Of a stretch of 64,000 nt of DNA, positions 1-12,000 are shown one piece after another (position 1 is the first letter of the stretch; every line of letters starts with the position of its first letter). The notes under the pieces are model-generated. The model was not told where the DNA came from. It searched no databases and saw only the letters and a list, made by a program, of their open reading frames with translations. Made by a program: the position numbers and the translations under genes. This DNA is from Beta vulgaris subsp. vulgaris (Eukaryota > Streptophyta > Magnoliopsida > Caryophyllales > Amaranthaceae), in assembly GCF_026745355.1 (NCBI RefSeq), contig NC_079202.1, positions 60,146,622-60,210,621 of the forward strand, read 5' to 3'.

Positions 1-181
1 AAAATAATAATGGCGCCAGCATATCGGGTTTCTCCAACAGCATACTGCATACATGATTGTATTTCATAGTCTTTCAACTTCAGTTCTCTGAGATAAACTA
101 CAAAGGGATATATCATATATCTAGGCCCCAATTGTATAGTATCACTGTGTAACATACAAACATAGTGAAGTATCATGTAGG

Positions 182-372
182 ACCAAAATCCTCCAATTTT
201 TTATTTTTTATTTGGTAATATGAATAACTTATGGGATGTCCTCGTACAAGGCCAACCTAGAGGTCTAGACACTTGGAAGGAAGGGAAGTTGTAACTTGTA
301 AGAGTAATTTTCCTTCAAGTGACCTTTACTTAGTGGGATTTGAAGTCTCGAACCCCTAACCAAAATCCTCCA
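182..372 (-). mobile_element. 5'-truncated SINE-like retroposon with 14-bp target duplication
   Basis: The same 14 bases (accaaaatcctcca) occur at 182-195 and 359-372. Between them lies a body of about 163 bp that starts on the plus strand with a T/A-rich tail (196-213), which is the poly-A tail of a minus-strand retroposon. The opposite end contains a B-box-like tRNA promoter remnant (GGTTCGAGACT on the minus strand). No A box is visible, so the copy is probably 5'-truncated. Tail and target duplication are seen directly; the SINE assignment is inference. Confidence 0.5.
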
Positions 373-1318
373 GTGTGTCTTCAGTAAAGGTCTGATCATT
401 AAAACTGTTTATGATATACAATTTTTTACTATTAGACTTAAAATGCTCGGCGTTATTAAAAAAAACATATATGTAAATAAAAGTTTAAGTCTAATAAAAG
501 AATTGCGAAAAGAAAAAAGAAAATTCACATAAATAATCTAAACGGTTGCGAATAATCAAATAATAATATCTTTCATAAAAAAAAATGGCTTATTTTATAA
601 CCATCATAATTACAAGGAGTGTCTTGTTAAGATAATTTAATAACCTAAAAAATCAATTTAAAAAGTAAGATAATTATGAGTCAAACTCTAGTTAGCTCGA
701 TAACAAAAAAAAAACGAGATAAATGAATGTACAAATTAAGAAGACCAGTATAATGTTATTGGTCACTCAATATCATTCCAAAAACACACCCTCATAGTTA
801 GAATTATCCCAAATAATCCTTAGTTGAAAATTAGTCAATCATTTAGATTCAACTGATAGTCTTGTATGCGTGCAAAAACATAAATTTTTTTATATATAAC
901 AAAGAGATACGATAATCATAATTTTTTATATCTAAGTAAAGCACGTAATTAGCCTTCCTTAATTTTTATTTTATTTTTTGTGTCCGACATTTATTGTCAT
1001 ATATAATAGTAGAAATTATTGGAAAAAAGATCTAGAGATACTAGAAAAGCTTGCCTTAGCTCGAGTGCTCGGTGGAATACTGCAATTTCTTGCTACAACA
1101 TCAAATCACACCTCACAATACGCAGATCCACTGCTCCATGCCTCCATCACATTTATGCTTAATCTCTCAACTTCCTCACTCAAATTAAACCTCTTCTAAA
1201 TCAAAATCAATCAACCCAGATTCCACACTTCCACAACATTTTCCAATTATTTCTCCATCTTCTTCTTCAAATTCTTCTGTACAATCACAAAAAATCTAAG
1301 CTTTAATCTCCACTAACA
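373..1318. other. AT-rich spacer and presumed promoter/5' UTR of the RGXT gene
   Basis: No gene is seen. The last 120 bases before the start codon at 1319 are rich in C and T with few ATGs, as expected of a plant 5' UTR. A 73-codon open frame at 978-1199 has no recognisable features and is not called. Confidence 0.4.
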
Positions 1319-4300
1319 ATGGCGGCCTCCCTCCATCAAAGATCAACACAAACTCCCTTAACAAACCCATACCCTCTTTCACATCGTCTCTTCTCCCTCA
1401 CTAAACGCCCTTCTTCCCTCCTAACTCGCACTAATCTTCTTCTCATTTTCTCTCTCCTCATAATTCTGGGTTTTTTCTACCCTTATATGGGTCTTTCTCA
1501 GTCTCTTTTTTTCTCAAATACCCACTTCGCAAAATGGCGAAATTACTCACTTAAAGAAGCAGTTTCCTTTGTTGGGAAAAATGGGACTGTGATTGTTTGT
1601 ATTGTTAGTGAACCTTACTTGGATTTTTTGAATAATTGGTTGATTAGTGTTACTAGGCAAAAACATCAAGATAAAGTTTTGGTTATTGCTGAAGATTATA
1701 ATACTTTGTATAAAGTTAATGAAAAGTGGCCTGGTCATGCTGTGCTTATTCCCCCAGTTCTTGAATCTCATTCTGCACACAAGTTTGGTTCTGTGGTATG
1801 TTATTACTTTTGAGATTTTTATCATATTGTTTGTTGTATTGTGGATTTTATTTTGTCTATTTTAGATATTTGAGATTGTTTATGGGAAATTGATGTTAAT
1901 ATATTGATATGGATTGCTTTATTAGAGAATTAATTGTGATGTTATGTTGGTATCATGAGTATGGAGATTTGGGAGTTGTTCATTTGTATGTCAAACTTTG
2001 TCACTCTTTAGCTTTGCTAATGAGGAGGCTTTTGAAACTGGTTACGGTTCGAGTGTGGCCTCACTTGGGATTGATATGAATTGAGAGTTGTGCTCAAAGT
2101 TTACCTGGTCACTGTGAGTAAGCTGATCACTAGGGGGCTGGTTTCTGCTTTGAGCTATGGACGCTAGAATGCACAAAGGTTATAAGAGGTGATCCAAAAA
2201 CCGCCATCGGTTTGTTTTGCTTCTTACACGTGAATTGATTGTTAGGGCATTAATAAGAATTGGGGGGGTCGGGGTGGTGGTGGTGGTGGTAGTAGTGGTA
2301 GTGATCGTTAGAACTTGGTGGAGGACTATATTGCATAGCCTTGTGTAGGAGTAAAGAGTACCGTAGGATGGGGCAGGGAAATTTCCACATCTAGGAGTAA
2401 TGTGTGGCCTTTCCAAAATACTCTACATTATAGTTTCCTTCCATAGAATTCCAAGATTGATAACTTCCCCTGAATGACTTCCCTTACTCCAAGCGTGGCT
2501 TGATATTATTCGTTCTAGAGTTAGATACACAAATCTCTGTAGTCCAACACCTATCAGTTCTTCTACTTATAACTTAATCAAGCAATTAGAGAAAATAGTA
2601 TACCTATCTGACTATGTTGAACTATCACAAACGACCCTCCTTTTGTGGGCAGAGTTTGAAAGTCAGAGATAGAGACAAAGGCATGGATTGCTTTTCCATA
2701 GATTGTTGGCCTGTTGGACAGTGAAAATTGTATAATACAATTAGACCTGAAAAGTGTGTCGGTTTCTTACCTCTGAAGTAGAAGAATCAATTCATCGCGA
2801 AAGGCTTTTCTATAAGGTTTTAAAGTTATAGTAGTCAGGCTTTCATCAAGTATATGAAAGCCCCACAGGCGAACTTTCTCCTGTTTCAAAAGCTCTTTTC
2901 TCTTTCCATATCTTTTTGTATTGTATCAGGATCCTGATTAATATGTTGTCTAGAGTCTAGGACTCATATTCGAATCCATTTTAGTTACTGTAACTTGTCT
3001 TGATCCTTACCTTTGATTCTGTATTGGCATAAACTTCCTTTAAGTAACTTTCAGTCTGTAACAAGGTGTTTGGGGAAACTAGCACAAAGGTCAGCTGACT
3101 CAACTAGTGGGTAAACAGGGACAATGAGAAGCTGATAGAATGTACATGTCCTTATTGTGGCTAGCCTAAAAAATGTTTGGCAATTTGACTTACTTCGCAA
3201 TGATGAAATTTTGTCGTAATTGATTCTCAAGTCATTTGAGCAACCCTTTACACTAATTGATAATGCATTTAGTTTTTTTAGAAGTATTTGGGAAAGTACT
3301 TAGCCTCTATTTTACTTTAGTTTCCAACTCAATTGCTGCGAAGCCATTTTCTTTCTGTGGATTATTTTTTATCTTCTGCCTAAAGTTTGACACTTTCATG
3401 TCGCTCCTTGGACCTAAACTAGAAGAAATTGTATTGGGTAATTCTATGAAGTATTGATCTGAATTCAGTTGAGTACACATCATTCTACTATGCAATTGAT
3501 TTGTCTAATGGTCAAATCATTGGCAAACATATATATGCTTGTTAGGATCAAGTTTTCATCTCATTGCCTATAATGATTTTTACATGGAACACAAATACTC
3601 AGCTCCAACTTTTTGTTGTTCTCCTGCTTGGATTTTGAAAAATACATTCTTTTAGTACATGGATCTCGCCTGTACTATTCTTGGGTGTTCATACGTGCTT
3701 GTATGATTATGACTAACACCCGTTCAATTGTGCAGGGGTTCTTCAATTTTACGGCTAGGAGGCCTCGCCACCTTTTGAATATTTTGGAGCTTGGATATAA
3801 TGTTATGTACAATGACGTTGATATGGTTTGGTTGAAAGACCCGTTTCCTTATTTGGAGGGAAACCACGATATATACTTTATGGATGATGTAGCTGCGGTA
3901 TGTAGGCGGATCTATCTTGCTGTTAGATTGGGCATGTTTTTGTTTTCCTGCTGACAAATAGCTTGTAGATCTGGGTAGATGGTCAAAATGTGTATTTTTT
4001 CTTAAGTGACTGTCATGAATACTACTTTTCTCTTTGTTGTAGTTTTAATCGTTACTCCTACTTTCTACATCTAGGTGAAGCCTCTGAACCATTCCCATGC
4101 CTTACCACCTCCAGGGAAAAAGGGACGTCCTTATGTTTGTAGTTGCATGATTTTCATGCACCCCACAAACGGTGCGAAGTTGGCTATGAGAAAGTGGCTC
4201 GAAGAGCTACAAGAACAGCCATGGACAAGAGCAAAGAAAGCTAATGACCAGCCTGCCTTTAACTGGGCTTTAATGAAGATAGAAAAACAGGTGGGTTTGT

Positions 4301-5329
4301 TTTAGGCACCTTCCCCTTTCCCTTGTTCTTCAGCATCCAAATTATTCTTCCCTTGTGCTTAACGTTCAATTTTTTAGCAGGTATTTACTCCAATGGATTA
4401 AGGTTAAAGGACACTAACTAATCATTATCAAATTGTAGATCTAGTCAAATTATATGTGATAATTGCTTAGTAATTGTCAAGGTTAGGGTCTAAAAATTGA
4501 GACAAAATCAGAAGTAGTGCATAAATATAATAACTTGTATTCTGCTGGTTCTTCTGTATTATACCTGTTCTTACTTCTTCACTGTATTTCTGGGTATTTC
4601 TATAGCTATACTTGAACAGCCATTCTTGGTCGATTGGTTCTTGGAGATTGGAAACAGATAGCTACCAGAACATGTGAAATCTCATTCATATACTTCCTCC
4701 ATTTTATGTTAATTGGGCACTTGACTTTCACGTTTGCCAACACACAACATTGAGCATAAATATTTTTAATCATCTATTAGTAAATGTTATAGAAAGTTGA
4801 TATTTTGTAAATATACATTGAAATAAATCCCAACAAAATCTTAAATGCTAAAATTGGTTTTATTGTATGAAGTATTAGTCAAAAATTCTCGGTCAAGGTT
4901 AGTATATGAATAGTGCAAAAGTCAAAGCGTCGTAATTTGCATCCAATATAAACTTATGTCCAAAAATAAAAATAAAAATTTAGAGAAATTGTGATATACT
5001 TATCATTTATGCATTTAGATTAGATGCACTAATCTGTTACTATCAAGCTGGCTAAACTTTCGCTGAGATACCCAGTCAAAGTCACTTATTGTGCTGTATT
5101 CTATAATGTTGACAAACAGGTGGATATGTATTTGCTCCCTCAGTCTGCATTCCCAACCGGAGGTTTGTACTTCAAGAACAAGACATGGGTCCGTGAAACC
5201 AAAGGTTCGCACGTCATCATCCATAACAATTACATCCTTGGATTTGAAAAGAAGATTAAGCGTTTCCATGACTATGGCCTCTGGCTAGTCGATGATTATG
5301 CCTCAGAGTCTCCACTTGGCAAGCTATAG
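1319..5329 (+). CDS. MGP4: RGXT/MGP4-family alpha-1,3-xylosyltransferase, 4 exons
   Basis: Exons 1319-1795, 3736-3897, 4075-4290 and 5120-5329, all joined in phase 0 at GT-AG introns, give 354 aa; Arabidopsis RGXT proteins are about 360-380 aa. Residues 1-35 are a short basic cytosolic tail, followed by one hydrophobic signal anchor (about 36-58), so this is a type II Golgi protein. The nucleotide-diphospho-sugar transferase domain follows, with the metal-binding DVD motif at residues 186-188 in YNDVDMVWLKDPF. Other family blocks are CSCMIF, NDQPAFN, FPTGGLYF and HNNYILGF, and the protein ends in ESPLGKL. Family members move xylose from UDP-xylose to fucose in side chain A of the pectin rhamnogalacturonan II; the MGP4 member is needed for pollen tube growth. 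Assignment to MGP4 rather than RGXT1/2 rests on the neighbouring GT4 gene and is inference. Intron 1 is long (1.94 kb) and contains a GGT-repeat tract near 2275-2305. Confidence 0.93.
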
Positions 5330-5861
5330 GAAGAAGGCATGGGATATGTTTTTTTAGTGCTAAACCTAGTCTCGAACTGCATCTGCAATGACAACATCAT
5401 GGCTGAGCTTCGGAATATTTAAGCTGATAGAACAAGTCTATTTGGCCCCCCTCAGAGTAAAGATACAAAAATGTCCAACCAGACTCATGCGACAAAGATT
5501 TAGCTAACTAATTTTTAGCCAAGTAGCCATGTTCTATAGCATATGCCCGAATATTCTTGAGCCATTGTACCACTGTCTTCTTTGTCGATGAAGTGAAGCG
5601 AGTTTCTATTGATGAGGGTTTGGCGTTGTTCTGTCTCTTGCTCGCTACTGCTTCCCTGTTTTCGGGTGTGGGATGCCAAGTTGTCGACAACAACCAAAGT
5701 TTTTGCTGGTGTAAAATGGTACAGCAGGATACGAGGAACTACGGCTTTAGATTTAAGCTGACTCTTTTGTTGCTGGTGAGTGGTGACTCTTAGAAAGTTA
5801 ATTCTTATTCATATTTGTATTATTTTTATAAAATTAAAAGGTGTTATATTTGATAATTTAT

Positions 5862-6115
5862 TCTTTTTTCTTGTCTGAGTCTCCAAATACTTCCTCTTCT
5901 CCAATAGAACTCCTGATCTCTTTGATAATTTATATTGTATGCTGAATTGCTGATTAATGAATATATTTTATGCTGAAGAAAATATTTGTTATATTGTATT
6001 TCTTTCATATAAAAAGTGAAATATATGATTGTTTAGTCTTTTTTCTTGTCTGAGTCTCCAGAAAACTCCCTCTTCTCCAAAATAGAACTCCATATATATA
6101 TTTTTAGATAATTTG
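5862..6115. repeat. Direct duplication of about 75 bp in the RGXT 3' flank
   Basis: The segment starting tcttttttcttgtctgag at 5862 recurs at 6038 with few changes, followed in both copies by a CTCTTCTCC-rich stretch and AGAACTCC. Spacing is about 175 bp. No coding potential is seen. Confidence 0.6.
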
Positions 6116-6263
6116 TAGGATCTTATATATTACGCTTTTGGAATGAAAACTAAAGTGTTCATTTTACATCAATCACTAAGCAATTAAGGGAAACTAGCAC
6201 ATGAAAAGATGAATGGGCAGTAACACACCACCCACATCAACACTATGATAGGCATAAGATCTT

Positions 6264-6530
6264 TCAAAGCCAAGCAATAAAATCCGCATCTCTAACTAAG
6301 CCTTGCTTGGCTAAAGCATCCGCAACGACATTTGTGATCTTTACTTTGTGGATGATTTCTAAATTTACGCCACCTCTCATTTCATTCCTTATGAAGCTCA
6401 ATTGAAAATTCAAATATCAAGAACTTCTCATTTCTTCATTGCATCATTTTGATGGCGTTTGATGAATCAGATTCAATAATGATAGGGTGAATCTTGATGT
6501 TCTCACGGTTAAGAGAAATCTGGATTAGAA
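6264..6530 (-). pseudogene. Truncated LINE tail: C-terminal RNase H remnant
   Basis: On the minus strand, broken frames read IIESDSSNAI, then a shifted stretch, then TNVVADALAKQGLVRDADF and a final IAWL followed by a stop at 6264-6266. These match the last part of the RNase H domain of the full-length LINE at 50.6-57.2 kb (LILESDSANAV and NYVADSLAKQGLLRREEF, ending in IAWL). Only the 3' end is left, as is usual for 5'-truncated LINE insertions. It is an older copy than the full-length one. Confidence 0.75.
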
Positions 6531-6780
6531 CTATAGATTTTTTCATTATATGCTGATTAAGGAACATTTTAGCAAAAGAAAAGAACTAGTATACTTTCCA
6601 TATAACATAAAATGAGAAGTGGAATGGTGTACCTTCCATACAAAAGTAAAATTGTGTAACCTTGAGACTTGACTACCTTCCATGTAATATTATAACACAA
6701 AAGAAAAGTGATTGTGTTATTTGTGTACCTTCCCTATACTCCATTAATTGTGTTGCATCTCAAAAGGAAAAAAACCAAAA

Positions 6781-6852
6781 TGCGTCTGCCGGGAGTCGAA
6801 CCCGGGTCTATTGCTTGGAAGGCAATTATCCTAACCGTTGGACTACAGACGC
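6781..6852 (-). tRNA. tRNA-Gly, anticodon UCC
   Basis: The minus strand folds as a complete tRNA. A 7-bp acceptor stem pairs GCGTCTG with CAGACGC, with discriminator A. The D arm is GTCC/GGAT, the anticodon stem is ATTGC/GCAAT, and the loop CTTCCAA puts TCC at positions 34-36. The T arm is CCGGG-TTCGACT-CCCGG. The A box and B box (GGTTCGACTCC) are intact, there is no intron, and CCA is not encoded. A T-run suited to Pol III termination is not obvious in the first few bases downstream. It looks functional and reads glycine GGA codons. Confidence 0.96.
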
Positions 6853-7216
6853 TTTGTTGAACATTTACGTATTCAAAAATTAAAAATACGATCATTAGGA
6901 TTAACTTTTTTGAGAACTCTTACCCAACTAAACAATGAGGAAATGGGTTATTAATGATTTTATAATACCAAGAAATAATTTTAAAATTAATTATAAGACC
7001 CCATATATCTTCCCTCCTCCATTGTTCTTCCTATTTCTATATTGTTAAAATAATGAAACTTTTTCAATTGACCTTCCCACCATTAACAACTGAAGCTTGG
7101 AGTATCAATTTACACGAACGTGAGCAAGACCAGCTTCAATTACTATAGTCAGACCATCAACAGATTGGTTGGTGAAATGGGAAAAAAGAAAAGGTAAAAA
7201 GGTTAGTGATAGAATA

Positions 7217-7262
7217 ATCTATTCCTGGGACTTCAATTATAAGTTTAAGCTTTTGGTTGAGT
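7217..7262 (+). repeat. Fragment of a short LTR of the 58.6-kb family
   Basis: The stretch TTTAAGCTTTTGGTTGAGTT followed by GGTCCTT matches both arms of the inverted LTR/primer-binding-site repeat at 58566-58896, including an upstream relic of its start. Only the LTR part remains here, and the primer-binding-site remnant (ATAGTATCTC) is degraded. Confidence 0.5.
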
Positions 7263-7291
7263 TGGTCCTTTAATATAGTATCTCTATTATA

Positions 7292-8155
7292 CTACCTCCG
7301 TTCTTTTTTAGTTGCAACGTTTGACAAATTGCACTATTCATGTTCTCTTATTTGACCACATTTATTGATTTATATGTTAAACAAAATATAGTCATGTGGG
7401 GTCTTGTTTGATTCGTTTCGATGTAAGCTTTCATAATATCAAATTTTTATAATTTTTACTTACATACAATTAGAGATAAAACGTGTTATAACGGATGTGT
7501 TGTAGTTTGATTAATGCGGAACAGAAAATCAATGAAATAATGAAGGTGAGAAAATAATAAAGATGAACAAACAAAGAACACAAGGATTTACGTGGTTCAG
7601 TCAAATTTGACCTACATCCACAGGTGGGGGATTAGAGCTTCTTCACTATAATGGAGAAAATCAGAGAGAATAATACAAGAGTCCTAAATCTAGAGGCTAA
7701 AAGTGTTTCATAAGTTGTGTTAATAATGATGAACACTAAGAGCCCTTTTATAATCATAAGGAACCCGTACAAACCCTAAAAGATAACTTAAAACGAAAAA
7801 TATATCGAAAAACGCATTCAGCGTTCAAAACTGCGCACCGCCCGACCGGTCGGGCGAAATCCGCCCGGTCGGCCCGGGACGAAACAGCTTCGTCAGTTTT
7901 TCGTAAAACAGTCATAACTTTCTCGTTTCTCAATCGAAATTGGGCATATGACCTATCGTTGGAAAGCTCTTTGAACAAGCTATCACCTCCAATTTGAATC
8001 ACATCAAAATCATTTATAGATTGAGAGATATGTGCATTCAAAGTTAGCCTTATGCCATTCACAAGATTTCAAGTCATATTTAACAAAACGATTTGAAATT
8101 GTACATTGGCAAGCGTGAAAGTCAAAACGTTGCAACTAAATAAAAACAGAGGTAG
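7292..8155. mobile_element. Stowaway-like MITE, interrupted by a solo LTR
   Basis: The ends are inverted (CTACCTCCGTT on the left, AACAGAGGTAG on the right) and flanked by TA on both sides, the usual Stowaway/Tc1-mariner target site. The inner sequence (atagtcatgtggggtcttgt) recurs in other MITEs of this window. Without the inserted LTR and one 5-bp duplication the element would be about 257 bp, close to the intact copies at 59.0 and 62.0 kb. Confidence 0.8.
7484..8085. mobile_element. Solo LTR (602 bp) with 5-bp target duplication
   Basis: The sequence runs from TGTTATAACGG to CATATTTAACA, so it has the 5'-TG...CA-3' form with a TGTTA/TAACA terminal inverted repeat. It is bracketed by the 5-bp duplication aaacg at 7479-7483 and 8086-8090. 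No internal gag/pol sequence and no second LTR are present. This is the product expected from recombination between the LTRs of a complete retrotransposon. The superfamily cannot be told from the LTR alone. Confidence 0.85.
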
Positions 8156-9289
8156 TATAAGGAAAAAATACGATCATTAGGACATCAAAAAATAGAAAAA
8201 GGAAAAAAAAAAAAGTAAAAAGAAAGAAAGATGATAACTAACTGTTTCATTTGAACGAAAAAAAGGAGGAAAGTAGGACACCTAAACTCAACATCAGTTT
8301 TTTTAGAAAATAAAATGTAAAGATAGTTTTTCTATCCAATTAATTTTATTTTTTCTACTTCATTTGTTATCACGCATTCGCACGCATTACGTGCATGTAA
8401 GACTAGTATTTCTAGAAGAGAACAATATGACATAGTATCATTTTCTTCCAAATTGACAACCATGTTATTTTCAAGGAATGGTGAATTTGATAATTTTCTT
8501 AATTGTTTTTTTGTTTCTTTTCTTAAAGTCTCAATTTTAACGTACATGTACTACTCAACAGTCAACATAAATCATAGTGAATAATCAAACATTGCACCAA
8601 CCCCTTCATATTATGAACAATCTTAGAAGATTAGTAAAACCCTCAATTACAATTTGGCAAGACTTTTGTATGCTTAAATGTCTTACTTACCTAATCTCGT
8701 GAACAAAAGAGTGCTGTAGCCTCATAGAGTCTCATTGCTAATTTTCTATGTAGTACAAAATGATAAATTCAATGAACCTACAGTTTTTGGAGCTATTGTT
8801 AATTAATAACTATTGAAGTTGTTACTTATTCTCGTCAAAATTAGAACATTTGCATTTGTCATGTTGTTTGGTTTTTTTAACAAAGTTCATGAATTTATTA
8901 TTTGCTAGATACGCAATAACCAACTCTATATGTGTCTTTCCAAATATATTAGGATGATTAACAATTTACATTAAATCAATGGAAAAAGTTCTTATTTTCT
9001 GATTTATTTATTTTTACTTCAGAGTACTGTTTTCGAGATAATGATTCATTATTGGAACTTCAAATCTTTGTTATGGTTCAAAGATGATGAAAATTATAAG
9101 CGATTGCAGAATAATGTATCCAGTACTCTATCAACTCAATATTAGGGTATATTACAAGTTTTAGAAAGCTTCTTCTAAAGATAAATATGTATAAAAAAGG
9201 AATTTGATATAAAAAAAATGGTCATGGATAAGTTTTACAAGGAGAAATCTGGTCGAGATCAATGTACTCCATGCCAATTCAGAAAACAG

Positions 9290-10819
9290 TTGGTCTTGTA
9301 AGAGACCGTCTACTTTTAATTTAAAAGTAGGCGCGGCCCAAGCCCAATATTAAGAAGAGAATAGATCATATTTCTTAATATAGTGACTACTTTAATCTAT
9401 TTAGTGACCATTTTAATCTATTTAGTGACCATTTTAATCTATTCATTAATAACATTCTTTAATTCATTTAGTGACTGATTTAATCCATTTAGTGACTAGC
9501 TTAATCCATTTTGTAAGACTGACGAACTATTTTTAAAAATTGTTTGTTCTAATTCGAAATTCAAAGGGAAATAAAAGAGGAGAAGAGAATGGACGACTAG
9601 GATGGTGCAAGATACCTAAAAATAGTGTTAGGTTAGAGAGAAATTGAATGGACTTCTTAAGAGAACGTAGGTTTGCATTGTCTAATTTTAAATTAAAATT
9701 AGACCGTCTATTATAATAATTTGTGTTCAGAAAATAGGGATTACGACCGGTAGACCGATCGTAATTGTACACATCTACAACAAGATTTGAGACTCGTCGT
9801 GAAAATATAATATGGTCGTAAAGTTTTTCGCGGCTAAATCTTTTACGACGACTGATAACCACACGTGTTTCTCGTTGTAAAAGAGATTCGGGGAATATAT
9901 GGCTTATCTATAGTGAAAAATCTCGTCATAGATAAGACATTTCATGTAGTAGTGTCTTTTGTTGATTGGAAATGACTCCTTGTCAAAGAGACCCTATTCT
10001 CATGGAAAAGAATATGTTGTCCTACTAGGCTATTTTGACTTGTGGAACAACTAAACAAACATTTGTGAATATCTTCGAGACCTACTATCCGATGCAGTAA
10101 GAAATTGACCGGGCTACAATCCTAGTTGCGTAAATCTGACCATGAAATTTCATCAAATATAAGAAAGAAAATAATAATAATGTAATACAACGTGTTACTC
10201 TTATATTTATCTCATTTTTTTAAAAATCAATAAAATTTTGTAATTTAATAATTTTGTTATTAATACATGATAATAATATTTACACCAAAATTGCGCATTT
10301 AAAACATCACAATTAACAATCTTATATAGTATTTCCTTCAAGAAAAAACAATCTAATAAAGTGCTATATTCATCTTATTGTTACACAAATTATTAGAACA
10401 GGCATTCTAATTTTAACATAAAATTAGACAAATCCAAGATCGAATTTTTCTAGTAAGTCTATCTCATTTTACTCTAACCCAACACTATTTTAATCATCCA
10501 TTCTCTTCTCATTCCTTTGTTTTCTTGCTTGTAGAACTAAAACAAACAATATCAAAAAATAACTCGATAGTCTTACCAAATGGATTAAACTAGTAACTAA
10601 ATGGATTAACTAGTCACTGAATGGGTTAAAGAATATCATTAATGAATAAGTTAAATTGATCATGAAATATATTAAACTGGTCCCTAAATAGATTAAACTA
10701 GTTCCTAAATAGATTAAACTAGTCACTATATTAAAAAATGTGACATGTTCTCTTTTTAATATTGAACTTGAACCATATCTAATTTTAAATTGAAAGTTTG
10801 CGGTCTCTTACAAGATCAA
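9290..10819. mobile_element. Foldback element with arms of about 420 bp
   Basis: The left arm (about 9290-9715) and right arm (about 10400-10819) are imperfect reverse complements, starting TTGGTCTTGTAAGAGACC and TTGATCTTGTAAGAGACC when both are read inward. Inside each arm is a short tandem repeat of about 20-22 bp (agtgaccattttaatctatt on the left). The loop is not shared by the arms and contains a CACTA-type end (see separate entry). No transposase frame is seen, so it is non-autonomous. Confidence 0.7.
9740..9954 (-). mobile_element. CACTA (En/Spm)-type transposon terminus, partial
   Basis: Read from 9954 leftwards, the minus strand starts CACTACTACATGAAATGTC, the canonical start of a CACTA element. 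It then shows short inverted subterminal motifs (ACGACGA, TCGTCGTG, TTTTACAACGAG), as in the subterminal repeats of this superfamily. No second CACTA end and no transposase frame are visible, so this is a fragment or a deleted copy. Confidence 0.5.
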
Positions 10820-11348
10820 TTATATTCAAAAGAAAATGCACACCATGTTTTAAATCTAATTAGATATACTAAGATTTGGTTCATGACAGATGTAACCAGT
10901 TGCAAATCACTGAAAATATCTGAAGATCGTTCAACCACAGCCCACATGAGTGACTTACTGATTTGCCAAGGAAGTGATACTCATTGCTATAACAATAAAC
11001 CCCCTTTTTAATTACTATATTTTGGGGATGCAGATACAGTTTCATACACTAAATTATAGAAGGCAATATTTAATGTTATCAGTCATCTGTCATTATGGTT
11101 AGCTGTTGATCTCACTTCACATGCACTGGGTGAATAGATCAGCTCCTATCCTTCTCTTATTCATTTTTCCTTGCTCTTTTTTTGGTCGGGCATTATCTTA
11201 ATTAATTCGTACGCCTAAATGTTTTACAGGAAAAATATGTTCAGATTTTTGCAAGAATATTTGTTCAACTCCCAAACCTTTTAACCGGGAAAATAACTGA
11301 CCTAACTTCTTAGCATACATTTTAACCAAAAAAAAATACTACAACAAA

Positions 11349-12000
11349 TAGAGATGGCAATGGATAAGATCTGGACATGGCCCTCTAGGATCCAGATCCG
11401 TTTATTAGGCAAGGATCCATATTCTACCCGGATCCACTGGATAATAAGAATGAAGATCCAGATCCAGATTCGTATGGATCCTATGGATCCGGATCCTAAA
11501 CGGATCCTTGCCTATTGTCATCAAACTAACCTAATTTTCACAATAATTAAATATTTTAAATAATAAAGTCATCGAATATCAACCAAAAAATACACTTTAA
11601 TTTTGAAAAATAACTATTGCAACTACTTACAACTATTCAATTATCAAACTGTAGATTAGTTATCAACCCAATTTTCAAATTTAGTTATCCTGTAAATTCG
11701 CACAAAAATCACACAATAATTAGAATAATAATTTGAAATTCAAGCGAAAATCAGTTATACATGTAATCACTAATATTATAATATTATCAAAACATAATAT
11801 AAATTCTAATAATATCATAAAAATGGGTAAACGGATCTGGATTTGGGTACTAATTTAGGATCCGGTCCACATCCGTTTTTTCAAGGAAGATCCAGTTCCT
11901 ACCCGAATCCAAAGGGTCCAAAATTTGATGATCCAGATCCGTCAAAAATGAATCTGGATCCACAGATCCGAGTAGGGTCCATTACCTACTGTCATCTCTA
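11349..12000. mobile_element. hAT-like MITE rich in GGATCC
   Basis: The termini are inverted: TAGAGATGGCAATGG at the left and, in reverse complement, TAGAGATGACAGTAGG at the right. TAGAGATGGCAATGG-type ends are common in plant hAT-derived MITEs. Both end regions are densely packed with GGATCC/GATCCAGATCC motifs in opposite orientation, while the middle (about 11530-11820) is plain AT-rich DNA. I could not find a clear 8-bp target duplication. Confidence 0.6.

Noticed and set aside
5557..5793. 78-codon frame just after the RGXT gene
   Set aside because: Falls in the likely 3' UTR. There is no similarity I recognise and the codon pattern is not gene-like.
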